The notes beneath the pieces were generated by a model. That model saw only the letters and a program-made list of their open reading frames with translations, searched no databases and was not told the origin of the DNA. Below, piece by piece: positions 49,293 to 58,507 of a stretch of 64,000 bases of DNA. Source of the DNA: Burkholderiales bacterium (GTDB lineage: Bacteria > Pseudomonadota > Gammaproteobacteria > Burkholderiales > UBA6910); the NCBI GenBank assembly GCA_026005015.1, contig BPKG01000004.1, positions 271,947-335,946 on the forward strand, in the 5' to 3' direction. The position numbers were made by a program, and so were the translations under genes. How positions within the stretch are numbered: position 1 is the first letter of the stretch; every line of letters begins with the position of its first letter.

Positions 49293-51122
49293 ATGTGCGG
49301 AATCGTAGGCGCCGTAGCGCGGCGAAACGTGGTGCCCATCCTGCTGGAAGGCTTGCGCCGCCTGGAGTACCGCGGCTATGACTCGGCGGGGCTTGCCGTC
49401 ATCGACGGCGGGCTTAAGCGGCTGAGGAGCGTGGGCCGGGTGGCGGAGCTCGCCCGGCGGGCGGCGGCAGAGGGCCTGAACGGCCGCCTGGGCATCGCCC
49501 ATACCCGCTGGGCGACCCACGGCGCCCCCACCGAGCGAAACGCTCACCCCCACGTGAGCGGCAACGGCCTGGCGGTGGTGCACAACGGCATCATCGAGAA
49601 CCACGAGGCCATCCGCCGGCGGCTGACGGAGGCCGGCTACGCGTTCGTATCCGACACCGACACCGAGGTCATCGCTCACTTGATCGAGCATTACTTGCGC
49701 AAGGGCGAGAGCCTGTTCGACGCCACCCGCCGGGCGGTGGCCGAGCTCCACGGCGCCTATGCCATCGCCGTCGTCTCGGCGGACGAGCCCGAGGGGCTGG
49801 TAGTGGCGCGCCAGGGGGCGCCCCTGCTGCTGGGGCTGGGCGAGGGGGAAAACTTCGCTGCCTCCGACGCCTCCGCCCTGCTCCAGGTGACCCAGCGCAT
49901 GATTTACCTGGAGGAAGGGGACGTGGCCGAGCTGGGACTCGACCGCTACCGGATCGTGGACGCGGCGGGCCACGCGGTGGAGCGACCGGTGCACCTGTCC
50001 CAGTTGACCGCCGACGCGGTGGAGCTGGGGCATTACCGCCACTTCATGCAGAAAGAGATCTTCGAACAGCCGGGGGCGGTGGCGGCGACCCTGGAGATGG
50101 TGACCGGCGCCTCCTCCCTCTCGCCCCAGCTCTTCGGCGTGGACGCCCAGGAGGTGCTGGCGCGGGTGAACGCCGTCACCATCGTCGCCTGCGGCACCAG
50201 CTTCCACGCCGGCCTGGTGGCCCGCTACTGGATCGAGCGGGTCGCCCGCATCCCCTGCAATCCGGAGATCGCCAGCGAATACCGCTACCGGGACAGCGTC
50301 CCCGACCCTGACGCCCTGGTGGTGGCCATCTCCCAGTCGGGGGAGACCGCCGACACCCTGGCGGCCCTCGGCCACGCCAAGGCCCTGGGACACCGGCACA
50401 CCCTGGCCATCTGCAACGTGCCGGAAAGCGCCCTCATCCGCCAGGCGGACCTGCGCTTCCTCACCCGGGCGGGCCCGGAGATCGGGGTCGCCTCCACCAA
50501 GGCCTTCACCACCCAGTTGGCCGCTCTGTTCTTGCTCACCCTGGTGCTGGCCAAGCTGCGCGGTCGGCTCACCCCCGAGGAGGAAAGGCGGCACATCGCG
50601 GCGCTCCGGCACTTGCCTTCGGCGCTCTCCCGGATCCTGGAGCTGGAGCCCAGGATCGTGGAGTGGTCCCAGCGATTCGCCGAAAAGGAGCATGCCCTGT
50701 TCCTCGGCCGCGGCATCCACTATCCCATCGCCATGGAGGGGGCGCTCAAGCTCAAGGAAATCTCCTACATCCACGCCGAGGCCTATCCCGCCGGGGAGCT
50801 CAAGCACGGGCCGCTGGCCCTGGTGGACCGGAACATGCCGGTGGTGGCGGTGGCGCCCAACGACCTCCTGCTGGAGAAGCTCAAATCCAACCTCCAGGAG
50901 GTGCGGGCCCGTGGCGGGGAGCTCTACGTCTTCGCCGACGCCGACAGCCAGATCCAGGAGAGCGAGGGCGTGCACATCATCCAGATGACCGACCATGCGG
51001 GGCTGCTCAGCCCCATCCTGCACGTGCTCCCGCTCCAGCTCCTGGCCTACCACGTGGCGTTGCAGAAAGGCACCGACGTGGACAAGCCGCGCAATCTGGC
51101 CAAGTCGGTGACCGTCGAGTAG
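49293..51122 (+). CDS. glmS: glutamine-fructose-6-phosphate aminotransferase
   Basis: This 609-residue enzyme makes glucosamine-6-phosphate, the first step toward UDP-GlcNAc. It has an N-terminal glutaminase with the catalytic cysteine after Met1 (MCGIVGAV), then two SIS domains with [15 protein letters not shown] and [14 protein letters not shown]. The C-terminus ends NLAKSVTVE. It follows glmU, so the two steps are probably co-expressed. Confidence 0.96.
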   Translation: MCGIVGAVARRNVVPILLEGLRRLEYRGYDSAGLAVIDGGLKRLRSVGRVAELARRAAAEGLNGRLGIAHTRWATHGAPTERNAHPHVSGNGLAVVHNGIIENHEAIRRRLTEAGYAFVSDTDTEVIAHLIEHYLRKGESLFDATRRAVAELHGAYAIAVVSADEPEGLVVARQGAPLLLGLGEGENFAASDASALLQVTQRMIYLEEGDVAELGLDRYRIVDAAGHAVERPVHLSQLTADAVELGHYRHFMQKEIFEQPGAVAATLEMVTGASSLSPQLFGVDAQEVLARVNAVTIVACGTSFHAGLVARYWIERVARIPCNPEIASEYRYRDSVPDPDALVVAISQSGETADTLAALGHAKALGHRHTLAICNVPESALIRQADLRFLTRAGPEIGVASTKAFTTQLAALFLLTLVLAKLRGRLTPEEERRHIAALRHLPSALSRILELEPRIVEWSQRFAEKEHALFLGRGIHYPIAMEGALKLKEISYIHAEAYPAGELKHGPLALVDRNMPVVAVAPNDLLLEKLKSNLQEVRARGGELYVFADADSQIQESEGVHIIQMTDHAGLLSPILHVLPLQLLAYHVALQKGTDVDKPRNLAKSVTVE

Positions 51123-51641
51123 CCCGGCTCGGAGCCCGCCCGCCGGTGCCATCTCCACAAAAATTAACTTAATTTTCAGAGCTTATGCTTGATGGGAGGA
51201 CCCCTTTGGGCCAAGCTTGGGGCTAGGCCACCGGTTTTCTTGCCTCGCGAAGCCGGCCCACGGGGCGGGTTCCATTTGAGCCCGCGGTGAATGGAATGGC
51301 TAACCGGCCATTCACCGCCATCCCGTTCCCCTCTTCTGCTGGGAGAGAGGGAGAGAGGGCGGGGAGAGGGTCGAGCGTCTTCGGTTCATGACGCTTGGCG
51401 AGCCATAAGAGGAAGCGTCTTCGCGGCGCTTCGTTAAAAACTTATAAACGCTACAAGTGGGGGTTCGTCATGATTTCGGGACTGGGCGCTGCCCGGGCGC
51501 TCACCGCAGTCAGGGCGGCGCCGGGCTGGGGCATGGGCGCCGGCCTCGCTGAACCCTTTACCACCGTCATGGCCGGATTTGCCTCCGGGACCCGCCGCCG
51601 GGGCTTCGGTCTTCCTGGAATCCCCTGGGGGCGAGGATCGA
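51123..51641. other. intergenic region with hairpin, no supported gene
   Basis: These 519 bases hold an AT-rich patch at 51160-51195 and a perfect 11-bp inverted repeat GCGGTGAATGG (51284-51294) with CCATTCACCGC (51308-51318). A purine-rich run follows near 51340-51370. Short open frames here have no recognisable product. The hairpin may end glmS transcription. Confidence 0.5.
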
Positions 51642-53996
51642 GTGGGTAGCACGCGCCCTTCCCCGCCGAAGCAGAATCCAGAGCCGCCCGAGGAATCCAC
51701 GGGCGGGTCCAGTCACGTCTCCGAGCTGGAGGCCCGGCTCGTCGATTCGGTGGTCCGGCGGGCCCGGATCATCCGCCTGCCGGCCCTACCCCAGGTGATC
51801 GACCGGGCGCTCAAGGCCCACCGGGAAGGGACGGAGACGAACAAAACGGCCGAGTGGCTCCTGCTGGAGCCGGTCCTGGCCCTGCGGGTGCTAGAGGCCG
51901 GTGCTAGCATGGCGTTCCCTGCCGGGGCCGGGGGCGCCCCGTCCATGGAGCGGCGCATTGCCGCCCTGGGACACGAGGCCGTCCGGGCCCTCTTGTTGAG
52001 CGCGGCCCGGGCGTCCCTGACCCCCCGCCGGGCCCCTCTCTCCCCCGAGGCGCTGGGCGGCTACTGGAGCCATTGCGTGCGAGTTGCCCTCATCGCCCGG
52101 GCCTTGGCGGAGGCGGCGGGCTACGAAAGCCAGGAGGAGGCTCACCTGGCCGGACTCCTACACGATTCGGGCGCGCTGCTGCTGGCGACCGCCGTGCCCG
52201 ATACCTTCCGCTCCCTGGTGGACCAGAAGGCGTGGGCCGAAACGGAAGGCATCCCCGAACAGGCGGGGCGGCTCGGCACGATTCACGCCGATATCGGCGC
52301 CCGATTCTTGGATGGGCTCGACCTTCCCTTCCCCTTCCGCGACGCGGTCCTGCTCCATCACGCCCCGGGCGTGGAGCTGGAGGGGACCCACCTGCTAGTG
52401 CGCATCGTCCGCTCGGCCGAGTCCCTGGTGCGGCAGCCCGCCTCCGAAAGCCGGCGGGGGCTCGCGGCGGATTTGCTGGGGATTCCCGCAGCGTCGGTGC
52501 AGACCGCCCTGGAGCGCGCCGCGCGGGCATTCGAAGCGGTGTTGCGAGGCCTGAACCTGGCGACGGTGCCGCCGCCCCGCTACGAGGAAGAGGCCATTTC
52601 CCGCTCTTTCGTCGACACCCGGGCGCTCACCGAGACCCTGGTGGGGCGGGTGGTGGAGGAGGCGAGGCGGCCGGAAGCGCGGGACAGGATCCCGCCGCAA
52701 AGAGAAGAACCCGTCCGGGCTGCGGGCGAACCCCAGGGCGGATCCCAGGGGCCGCCCCCCATGGCCTCGGCGGCCGCCTCCCTGCTGGAGCAGGTGCTGG
52801 AGGACGCCCTCCAACTCGAGCTGACGGTTCCCTTGCAGGCCCTGGACCGGGTTCCCCTGGGATTGGGAACGCTCATGCCCCTGCTGGCCGCCGTGGCGGG
52901 GATCAAGCGCTTCCTCCTTTTCCTACCCGCCGAAGGCGAGGCCGCCTGGCCCGGATGGAAGGTGGAAAGCGGGGAGGTGGCCCGTTTCCAGCTCGATCTC
53001 TCCCCTGCCGTGGCCCATAGCCTGGTGGCCCGGGCGGCCCGGGAGGGCACCACCGTCGTCTCCTACGAGGCGGGAGGCCTCAAGCGGCTCGTGGGCCTGG
53101 ATGTGCAGATCGCCCGGGCCCTAGGGGCGGAAGCCCTCGCCGCCCTGCCGTTGAAGGAGGCGGGTGCCCCTGCCCGGGGGGTGTTGGTGCTTCCCGTCCC
53201 GGCGTTGCAGGCGGCGGAGTTCGAGGAGACCCTGCCCTTGCTGGAAGAAGTGGCCCGCAAGCTGGCCGCCGCGGCCCGCCGCGGGAGGAAGGAAGCCGGT
53301 CCGGCCGAAGCCCTTCCCCTGGAGGCCTTGCAGGCTTCCATCCGGCGCCTGGTCCACGAAGCGCGCAATCCCCTTTCCGCCCTCAAGACCTATCTGGAGA
53401 TCGCCCGCGGCCGTACGAGGGCCGGGGAGAACGTGGAAAAAGATCTGGAAATGGTCGGTCACGAGATCGACCGGGTCGCCCGGCTGCTGGAGCGCATGGG
53501 CCAGCCCGAGGAAGAGGCCGCCCCGGAAGGAGGGCTCATCGACATCAACCGCATGGTGGAGGAGTTCCTTCTGGTTTACCGGGAACCCCTGTTCGCCCAG
53601 CGGGGCATTCGGGTCGACCTGGAGCTGGACCGGGGACTGCCGCCCGTGCGCACTGACGCCCGCATGCTTAAGCAGGTGTTGCTCAACCTGCTGAAGAACG
53701 CCTCCGAAGCCGTGCCGGAAGGCGGCCGGCTGCGGATCACCACCTCGGACCTGGTCAACTACGAGGGCCAGATGATGGTGGAGATCGCGCTCGCCGACAC
53801 CGGGCCGGGCATCGCTCCGGAGAAGCTCGCCACCCTTTTCACCCCGCCCGCCGAAGCCGCCCTGGCGGGCCGGGGGGTGGGGCTGGCCAACTCGCTGGCA
53901 TTGGTCAAGACTATGGGGGGTCACCTGGCCTGCCACAGCCGGGTGGGCGCGGGCACCACCGTGCGCATCCTCCTTCCCCGGATCACCCAGGGGTAA
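51642..53996 (+). CDS. HDOD-domain histidine kinase
   Basis: This 784-residue protein appears soluble. An HDOD domain (about 25-280: RIIRLPALPQVIDRAL, LLHDSGALLLAT, LLHHAPG) is followed by a poorly conserved GAF-like region (about 370-550). The kinase core has His572 in VHEARNPLSALKTYL, N-box NLLKNASEAV and a DTGPGI motif. The GTG at 51642 is preceded by GAGGA; a TTG 21 codons upstream is possible. HDOD domains occur in signalling proteins and usually lack catalytic residues. The next gene encodes a receiver-GGDEF-EAL protein, so the two probably form a pair that controls cyclic di-GMP. The stimulus is unknown. Confidence 0.8.
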   Translation: MGSTRPSPPKQNPEPPEESTGGSSHVSELEARLVDSVVRRARIIRLPALPQVIDRALKAHREGTETNKTAEWLLLEPVLALRVLEAGASMAFPAGAGGAPSMERRIAALGHEAVRALLLSAARASLTPRRAPLSPEALGGYWSHCVRVALIARALAEAAGYESQEEAHLAGLLHDSGALLLATAVPDTFRSLVDQKAWAETEGIPEQAGRLGTIHADIGARFLDGLDLPFPFRDAVLLHHAPGVELEGTHLLVRIVRSAESLVRQPASESRRGLAADLLGIPAASVQTALERAARAFEAVLRGLNLATVPPPRYEEEAISRSFVDTRALTETLVGRVVEEARRPEARDRIPPQREEPVRAAGEPQGGSQGPPPMASAAASLLEQVLEDALQLELTVPLQALDRVPLGLGTLMPLLAAVAGIKRFLLFLPAEGEAAWPGWKVESGEVARFQLDLSPAVAHSLVARAAREGTTVVSYEAGGLKRLVGLDVQIARALGAEALAALPLKEAGAPARGVLVLPVPALQAAEFEETLPLLEEVARKLAAAARRGRKEAGPAEALPLEALQASIRRLVHEARNPLSALKTYLEIARGRTRAGENVEKDLEMVGHEIDRVARLLERMGQPEEEAAPEGGLIDINRMVEEFLLVYREPLFAQRGIRVDLELDRGLPPVRTDARMLKQVLLNLLKNASEAVPEGGRLRITTSDLVNYEGQMMVEIALADTGPGIAPEKLATLFTPPAEAALAGRGVGLANSLALVKTMGGHLACHSRVGAGTTVRILLPRITQG

Positions 53997-54093
53997 AAGT
54001 AGAAACGGTTCTTTCGATGACCGGATGAAAGCGATTCCATGACCCAGGACCCCCCGTCGGCCCAGACCTTCGCCCGCTCGAGCTGGCTCGCTC

Positions 54094-56274
54094 ATGCCGA
54101 TCATTGACGGCCTGCCCCAGTGGCCCTCCCTGCCGGAGGCGGCGCCGGAGCCCTTGCGGCTCCTGGTGGTGGAGGACGACGCCTCCGTGCGCAATGCCAT
54201 CCTGGCCCTGATCGCCGGCGAGGCGCGGGAGGTGCGGGCCGTGGACACGGGCGCTGCCGCCGTGGAGCTGCTCGCCCGGGAGCCCGTGGACGTCGTGCTC
54301 CTCGACATCAACCTGCCCGACATGACCGGGCTGGAGGTCCTGCGCCGAGCCCGGGAGGCAGGGCTCAAGGTCATGGTCATCGTGGTGAGCGGCGACGACA
54401 GCATCGACTCCGCCATCGCCGCCCTGCGGCTCGGGGCCCACGAGTACATCCGCAAACCCTTCGAGCCCGCGGCGCTCCAGCGCAGCGTGGACAACGCCCT
54501 GACGGCGCGCCGACTCGCCCTGGAGAACAGCCTCATGCGGGCGCGGCTGGAGCACTCCGAGCGCCTCCATCGCTCCCTGGTGGACCACTCGCCGGACCTG
54601 ATCTTCGCCGTGGACCCCGAGGGCCGTTTCTGGTACGTGAACGAGCGCTTCGGCACCCTGCTCGGCTACTCCAGGGAAGAGCTCGCGGGCGCCCACTACT
54701 CGACCATCGTCCACGAGGACGACCTGGCCCGCGCGGCCTGGGTGTTCCACGAACGCCGCATGGGGGAGCGGGCCACCCGCAACGTGGAGCTGAGGTTCAA
54801 GGGAAAACCCGTCCAGGACAGCGGCCCGGCGGAACCTGCCTCAGTGATCGTGTCGGTGAGCGCGGTGGGCCTCTACGGCCCGGGCGCCGAAGGCGCGCCC
54901 CTGGCGCGGCGCTTCGTCGGTACCTACGGGGTGGCGCGGGACATCACGGCGCGAAAGCGCGCCGAGCAGATCATCGCTTTCCACGCCTACCACGACGCCC
55001 TGACGGGGCTGCCCAACCGGGCCCTGTTCCTGGATCGCCTGAAGCAGGCCATCGCCCACGCCCGGCGCCACCAGCGCCGGCTCGGGGTGCTCTTCGTGGA
55101 CCTGGACCGCTTCAAGCTGGTGAACGACACCTACGGCCACCTGAAGGGCGACCTGCTGCTGCAGCACACCGCGGCGCGTCTGCGCAAATGCCTGCGCAGC
55201 ACTGACACCCTCTCCCGCATCGGCGGCGACGAGTTCCTGGCCCTGGTCCCCGACCTGGAAGCCCGGGAGGACGCCTTGGCCGTGGCGAAGAAAATCCTTC
55301 ACGAGCTGAACCAGCCCTTCTTCCTGGGCGACGGGGAATTCACCATCGGCGTGAGCATCGGCATCGCCGTGCATCCCGAGGACGGGACGAGCGAGGAAGA
55401 CCTGATCCGCAACGCCGACATCGCCATGTACCACGTGAAGCGCCGGGGCAAGAACGCCGCCGCTTTCTTCTCCCCGGACATGAGCGCTTCCTTCAGCGAG
55501 CGCATCCAGCTCGAGAACGACCTGCGCGGCGCCCTGCAACGGGCCGAGCTGGAGCTCCACTTCCAGCCGATCCACAACGTGCGCACCGGCGGCATCGAGC
55601 GGGTCGAGGCCCTGCTGCGCTGGCGCCACCCGGTCCACGGCCTGCTGGCGCCGGGCCGCTTCATCTCCATCGCCGAGGAGACGGGGCTGGTCCACGCCAT
55701 CGGCGACTTCGTACTCCAGTCAGCCTGCGCCCAGCTTGAGCGCTGGCGCGCGGGAGGCTTCGCCGACCTGGGGGTGGCGATCAACCTCTCGCCCCGGGAG
55801 TTCGACCGCATCGACCTGGTGGAGCGGGTGATCGGCGCGGTGGAGCGGCATCGCCTGCCGCCCCACGCCCTGGAGGTGGAGATCACGGAGAACGTGCTCA
55901 TCGAGGACGTGGACGCGGTGGCGCGCAAGGCGGCGCTCTTGAGGGAGCACGGGGTGGGCATCGCCATCGACGACTTCGGCACCCGCTACTCGTCCCTGGC
56001 CTACCTGCAGTCGCTGCCCATCAGCGCCATCAAGATCGATCAGGCCTTCGTGCGCGATCTCGGGCAAAAGCGGGAAAGCCATGCCATCGTGGCGGCGATG
56101 ATCGGCATCGCCCGGGGGTTCGGCCTTGGCTTCGTGGCCGAGGGCGTGGAACGGGCCGAGCACCTGGAGTCCCTCGCGGGGCTGGGATGCGACGTAATGC
56201 AGGGGTTCTTCTTCAGCCGCCCCATGCCGGCGGCGGAAATGGGTGCTTACCTCGCCCGCCATCGGATGGGATAA
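54094..56274 (+). CDS. response regulator with PAS, GGDEF and EAL domains
   Basis: This 726-residue protein has a receiver domain (about 15-135; VVEDD pocket, Asp71 in LLDINLPD), a PAS domain (about 150-280; FWYVNERFGTLLGYSREEL), a GGDEF domain (about 300-460; RIGGDEF intact), and an EAL domain (about 470-725; EALLRW, NLSPREF, DDFGTRYSS, KIDQAFVRDL, AEGVE). Catalytic motifs of both the cyclic di-GMP cyclase and the phosphodiesterase are present, so either activity is possible. It lies 97 bases after the kinase gene. Confidence 0.88.
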   Translation: MPIIDGLPQWPSLPEAAPEPLRLLVVEDDASVRNAILALIAGEAREVRAVDTGAAAVELLAREPVDVVLLDINLPDMTGLEVLRRAREAGLKVMVIVVSGDDSIDSAIAALRLGAHEYIRKPFEPAALQRSVDNALTARRLALENSLMRARLEHSERLHRSLVDHSPDLIFAVDPEGRFWYVNERFGTLLGYSREELAGAHYSTIVHEDDLARAAWVFHERRMGERATRNVELRFKGKPVQDSGPAEPASVIVSVSAVGLYGPGAEGAPLARRFVGTYGVARDITARKRAEQIIAFHAYHDALTGLPNRALFLDRLKQAIAHARRHQRRLGVLFVDLDRFKLVNDTYGHLKGDLLLQHTAARLRKCLRSTDTLSRIGGDEFLALVPDLEAREDALAVAKKILHELNQPFFLGDGEFTIGVSIGIAVHPEDGTSEEDLIRNADIAMYHVKRRGKNAAAFFSPDMSASFSERIQLENDLRGALQRAELELHFQPIHNVRTGGIERVEALLRWRHPVHGLLAPGRFISIAEETGLVHAIGDFVLQSACAQLERWRAGGFADLGVAINLSPREFDRIDLVERVIGAVERHRLPPHALEVEITENVLIEDVDAVARKAALLREHGVGIAIDDFGTRYSSLAYLQSLPISAIKIDQAFVRDLGQKRESHAIVAAMIGIARGFGLGFVAEGVERAEHLESLAGLGCDVMQGFFFSRPMPAAEMGAYLARHRMG

Positions 56275-56286
56275 GTCACCCCGGCC

Positions 56287-56415
56287 GAAGCTCCAAGCGC
56301 TTCTTTCGGCGACCGCTTTGCCTACGCGCTTGCCAAGGTAGCGGGCGAGCCGCTGCTGTTCGAGGGAGAGGACTTTCTGCACACGGACGTCACGCCGGCC
56401 ACGCTCGACCTTTAG
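56287..56415 (+). pseudogene. 3' remnant of a VapC-like PIN-domain toxin gene
   Basis: Reading the frame that ends at TAG 56413-56415 gives FGDRFAYALAKVAGEPLL, then LFEGEDFLHTDV. This closely resembles the C-terminus of VapC PIN-domain ribonucleases. The N-terminal half and any antitoxin gene are missing, and the preceding gene ends at 56274. It is a decayed toxin gene. The bases from 56416 to 56595 are unassigned. Confidence 0.6.
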
Positions 56416-56595
56416 CCTGTGGCTGCGCGGTCAGACGCCAACGGCGGAGGCGATGGATAAGGTGAGCGTTTCACAGGCGCCGATGAAACTGTAAAGCCTT
56501 CGGTGACGCGAAAACCTCCTCGCCTTCAAAAGGGAAGCCGAGAAGGGGAGATAGGTGCATCGGGCACAAGAGCCGTAAAGCGGCAAACCTCGAAA

Positions 56596-57470
56596 CCCAT
56601 CCCCACCCTGACCCTCCCCTTGAAGGGGAGGGGACCCCATCCCCACCCCCGCCCGCCCACGGCCCGGCAGGCAGGCCGGGCCGGCTCCGCGGGCGCAGAG
56701 CAGTGCTCTGCGAATCCCCCGCTCCGCCCCCTTGAAGGGGAGGAAACGCGCTCCATGCGCCGCGGCGCCCGCCACTGGCGGCGCAGGAAGAAGTTAGAAA
56801 GTTCCTTCCCCTTCAAGGGGAAGGACAGGAAGGGGATGGGTGCAACGCCTGCAAGATGCGCTCGAGCACGGCCTCCGTCTCCTGCAGCACTTCGTTGTTC
56901 CAGAAGCGAAGCACTCGAAACCCTGCCGCTTCGAGCGCCGCGGTGCGTGCCGCATCCTGGGCGAGGGCCTGGGCGTGTTGCGATCCGTCCACTTCGACAA
57001 TCAGTTTTTGCTCCAGGCACACGAAATCGAGGATGTAATTTTCGAATGGGTGCTGACGGCGGAACTTCACGCCCAGTTGTTCGCGCCGTATGCGATGCCA
57101 AAGCTTTCTTTCTGCGTCGGTCATGCTTCGGCGCAGCCGGACGGCGCTTTTGCGAGCAAGTGGACGTGTTTGGCCGTGCATAGGATTTCTCGTTACCCCA
57201 TGAAACCCATCCCCACCCCAGCCCTCCCCTTGAAGGGGAGGGAGCCCATCCCCACCCCAGCCCTCCCCTTGAAGGGGAGGGAGCCCATCCCCACCCCCGC
57301 CCGTCCACGGCCCGGCAGGCAGGCCGGGCCGGCTCCGCGGGCGCAGAGCAGTGCTCTGCGAAACCCCCGCTCCGCCCCCTTGAAGGGGAGGGAGCCTGCC
57401 TCCATCCCTACCCCAGCCCGTCCACGGCCCGGCATGCCCCCGTCATCCTCTCCCTTCAAGGGGGAGTCCG
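56596..57470. repeat. palindromic repeat cluster with two 108-bp direct repeats
   Basis: A unit of the form CCCATCCCCACCC...CCCTCCCCTTGAAGGGG recurs at 56596-56633, 57206-57242 and 57245-57281, in inverse orientation at about 56803-56840, and in a degraded form at 57413-57470. A longer 108-bp form occurs at 56636-56743 and 57284-57391 as near-identical direct repeats. It contains the dyads GGCCCGGC/GCCGGGCC and CGCAGAGCA/TGCTCTGCG. The two long copies flank the DUF559 gene. A related copy is at 63854-63874. These repeats create proline- and glycine-rich false reading frames. Confidence 0.85.
56813..57181 (-). CDS. DUF559 family endonuclease-like protein
   Basis: This 122-residue protein starts MHGQTRPLARKSAVRLRRSMT. 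It has the DUF559 core RKLWHRIRREQLGVKFRRQHP, then YILDFVCLEQKLIVEVDGSQH, and ends RVLRFWNNEVLQETEAVLERI. The pattern D...E-V-D resembles the PD-(D/E)xK nuclease fold seen in Vsr-like proteins. Substrate and role are unknown. The stop codon lies in the centre of a CCCCTTGAAGGGG palindrome, so the last residues (HPSPSCPSP) are encoded by repeat DNA. Start 57181 is first choice; ATG 57124 is possible. Confidence 0.8.
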   Translation of the reverse strand: MHGQTRPLARKSAVRLRRSMTDAERKLWHRIRREQLGVKFRRQHPFENYILDFVCLEQKLIVEVDGSQHAQALAQDAARTAALEAAGFRVLRFWNNEVLQETEAVLERILQALHPSPSCPSP

Positions 57471-57582
57471 GGAGGGGGATGGGTAGGAGAAACCGTCTCG
57501 CCTGGGACGTCTAAAGCGGGGTTAAGGTGCTCTTGAGCGCACCGTTCGTGGGATTTCGACCCTTCGGTGGATGGTGCGTTTC

Positions 57583-57617
57583 GCCTGCCTGCCGCGGCCC
57601 GTGGGGCGCAGGCAGGC
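57583..57617 (-). terminator. hairpin after the hydrolase operon
   Basis: GCCTGCCTGC (57583-57592) pairs with GCAGGCAGGC (57608-57617). It lies 6 bases past the stop of hydrolase 1 on the minus strand. There is no T run. It may act as a terminator or be a repeat-family hairpin. Confidence 0.45.
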
Positions 57618-57622
57618 TCCAC

Positions 57623-58507
57623 TTAACGCATCCGACAGATTGCCCGAACCCATTCCAGTGTCCACGCGGCCACCTGATCCCGGTGGGCGGCGCTGGAGAA
57701 GGTATGGTCCGCCTCCGGCAGCTGCTTCCAGGCGACTCGACACGCGGCGAGCGCCGTGGTCCAACGCTTCGACACCCGCGCCACGTCCATGAATTCCTTG
57801 GCGGTGTAGTCGTTCCCGCTTAGCACGAAAAGCACCGGTCCTCGGAATCGAGCGAGACTGGCGGCCATACGGTCGGGAAGGCTCCCTGGGCCCGGAGCGG
57901 TAGCCCGGGATGATGCGCCGTCTTCCCCGTCCTGCCCTTTGGGTTGCAGCGCTTTGCCTACGAGCCGGGCGAAGGCGCCGAGCGACTCCGTCGGGCGCCA
58001 CTCTCCCCGGGCGAGCTTCATCCAGAAATCCCGATCCCCAAGCCGCCTGACGTAGTAGTGCTTCAAGTAGGTGGCCGCAGCGGTCGCCTCGGTGCGCACC
58101 CACGGGTTCACCAAGACGAGGCCCGCCACCCGGGAGTCCATGGGCGCGTACAAGCAGGCGACGGAAGCGGCGTCGCACAGTCCCCACAGCACCACTCGCT
58201 CCAGCCCGGGCAGCCGATCCATGAAAGCGCCCATGGCGGCGCTCACGTCGGGCAGCGCTTGCTCGAAGCCTTGCGCAGGCCCAGTGCTGTCTCCCATGCC
58301 CCGGTAGTCGAAGCGCATACAGGGCACACCGTGGGCGGCGAGCATGCGACTCAAAAGCAGGAACTGACGGTGGCTGCCTACCCGGTACTGGGGGCCGCCC
58401 ACGATCACGAGCACCCCGACCGGCGCCGGACGGGATGGCCGGGCGATGATTCCGAGCAGGGACTCGCCGCCGCAGGAGAAAAAAAAGGGCAGCTCTTCGA
58501 CGGTCAT
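57623..58507 (-). CDS. exosortase A system-associated hydrolase 1
   Basis: This 294-residue alpha/beta hydrolase has the oxyanion segment VIVGGPQYRVGSHRQF and RFDYRGMGDSTG. The nucleophile region is WGLCDAASVACLY, where a cysteine appears in place of the usual serine. The C-terminus has the histidine motif EADHTFSS. Proteins with this pattern are linked to exosortase/PEP-CTERM and exopolysaccharide clusters. The ATG at 58507 overlaps the stop of hydrolase 2 (ATGA); an upstream extension of 65 residues is out-of-frame noise. Confidence 0.8.
   Translation of the reverse strand: MTVEELPFFFSCGGESLLGIIARPSRPAPVGVLVIVGGPQYRVGSHRQFLLLSRMLAAHGVPCMRFDYRGMGDSTGPAQGFEQALPDVSAAMGAFMDRLPGLERVVLWGLCDAASVACLYAPMDSRVAGLVLVNPWVRTEATAAATYLKHYYVRRLGDRDFWMKLARGEWRPTESLGAFARLVGKALQPKGQDGEDGASSRATAPGPGSLPDRMAASLARFRGPVLFVLSGNDYTAKEFMDVARVSKRWTTALAACRVAWKQLPEADHTFSSAAHRDQVAAWTLEWVRAICRMR

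Noticed and set aside
51395..51649. Open frame of 84 residues before the HDOD kinase
   Set aside because: No Shine-Dalgarno, no recognisable motif, and it overlaps the kinase start.
54039..54107. 22-codon frame between the kinase and GGDEF-EAL genes, possible leader peptide
   Set aside because: No attenuator-like structure or regulatory codon run was seen.
56500..57514. Several long proline- and arginine-rich open frames on both strands
   Set aside because: They are translations of the palindromic repeats and have no recognisable domain except DUF559.
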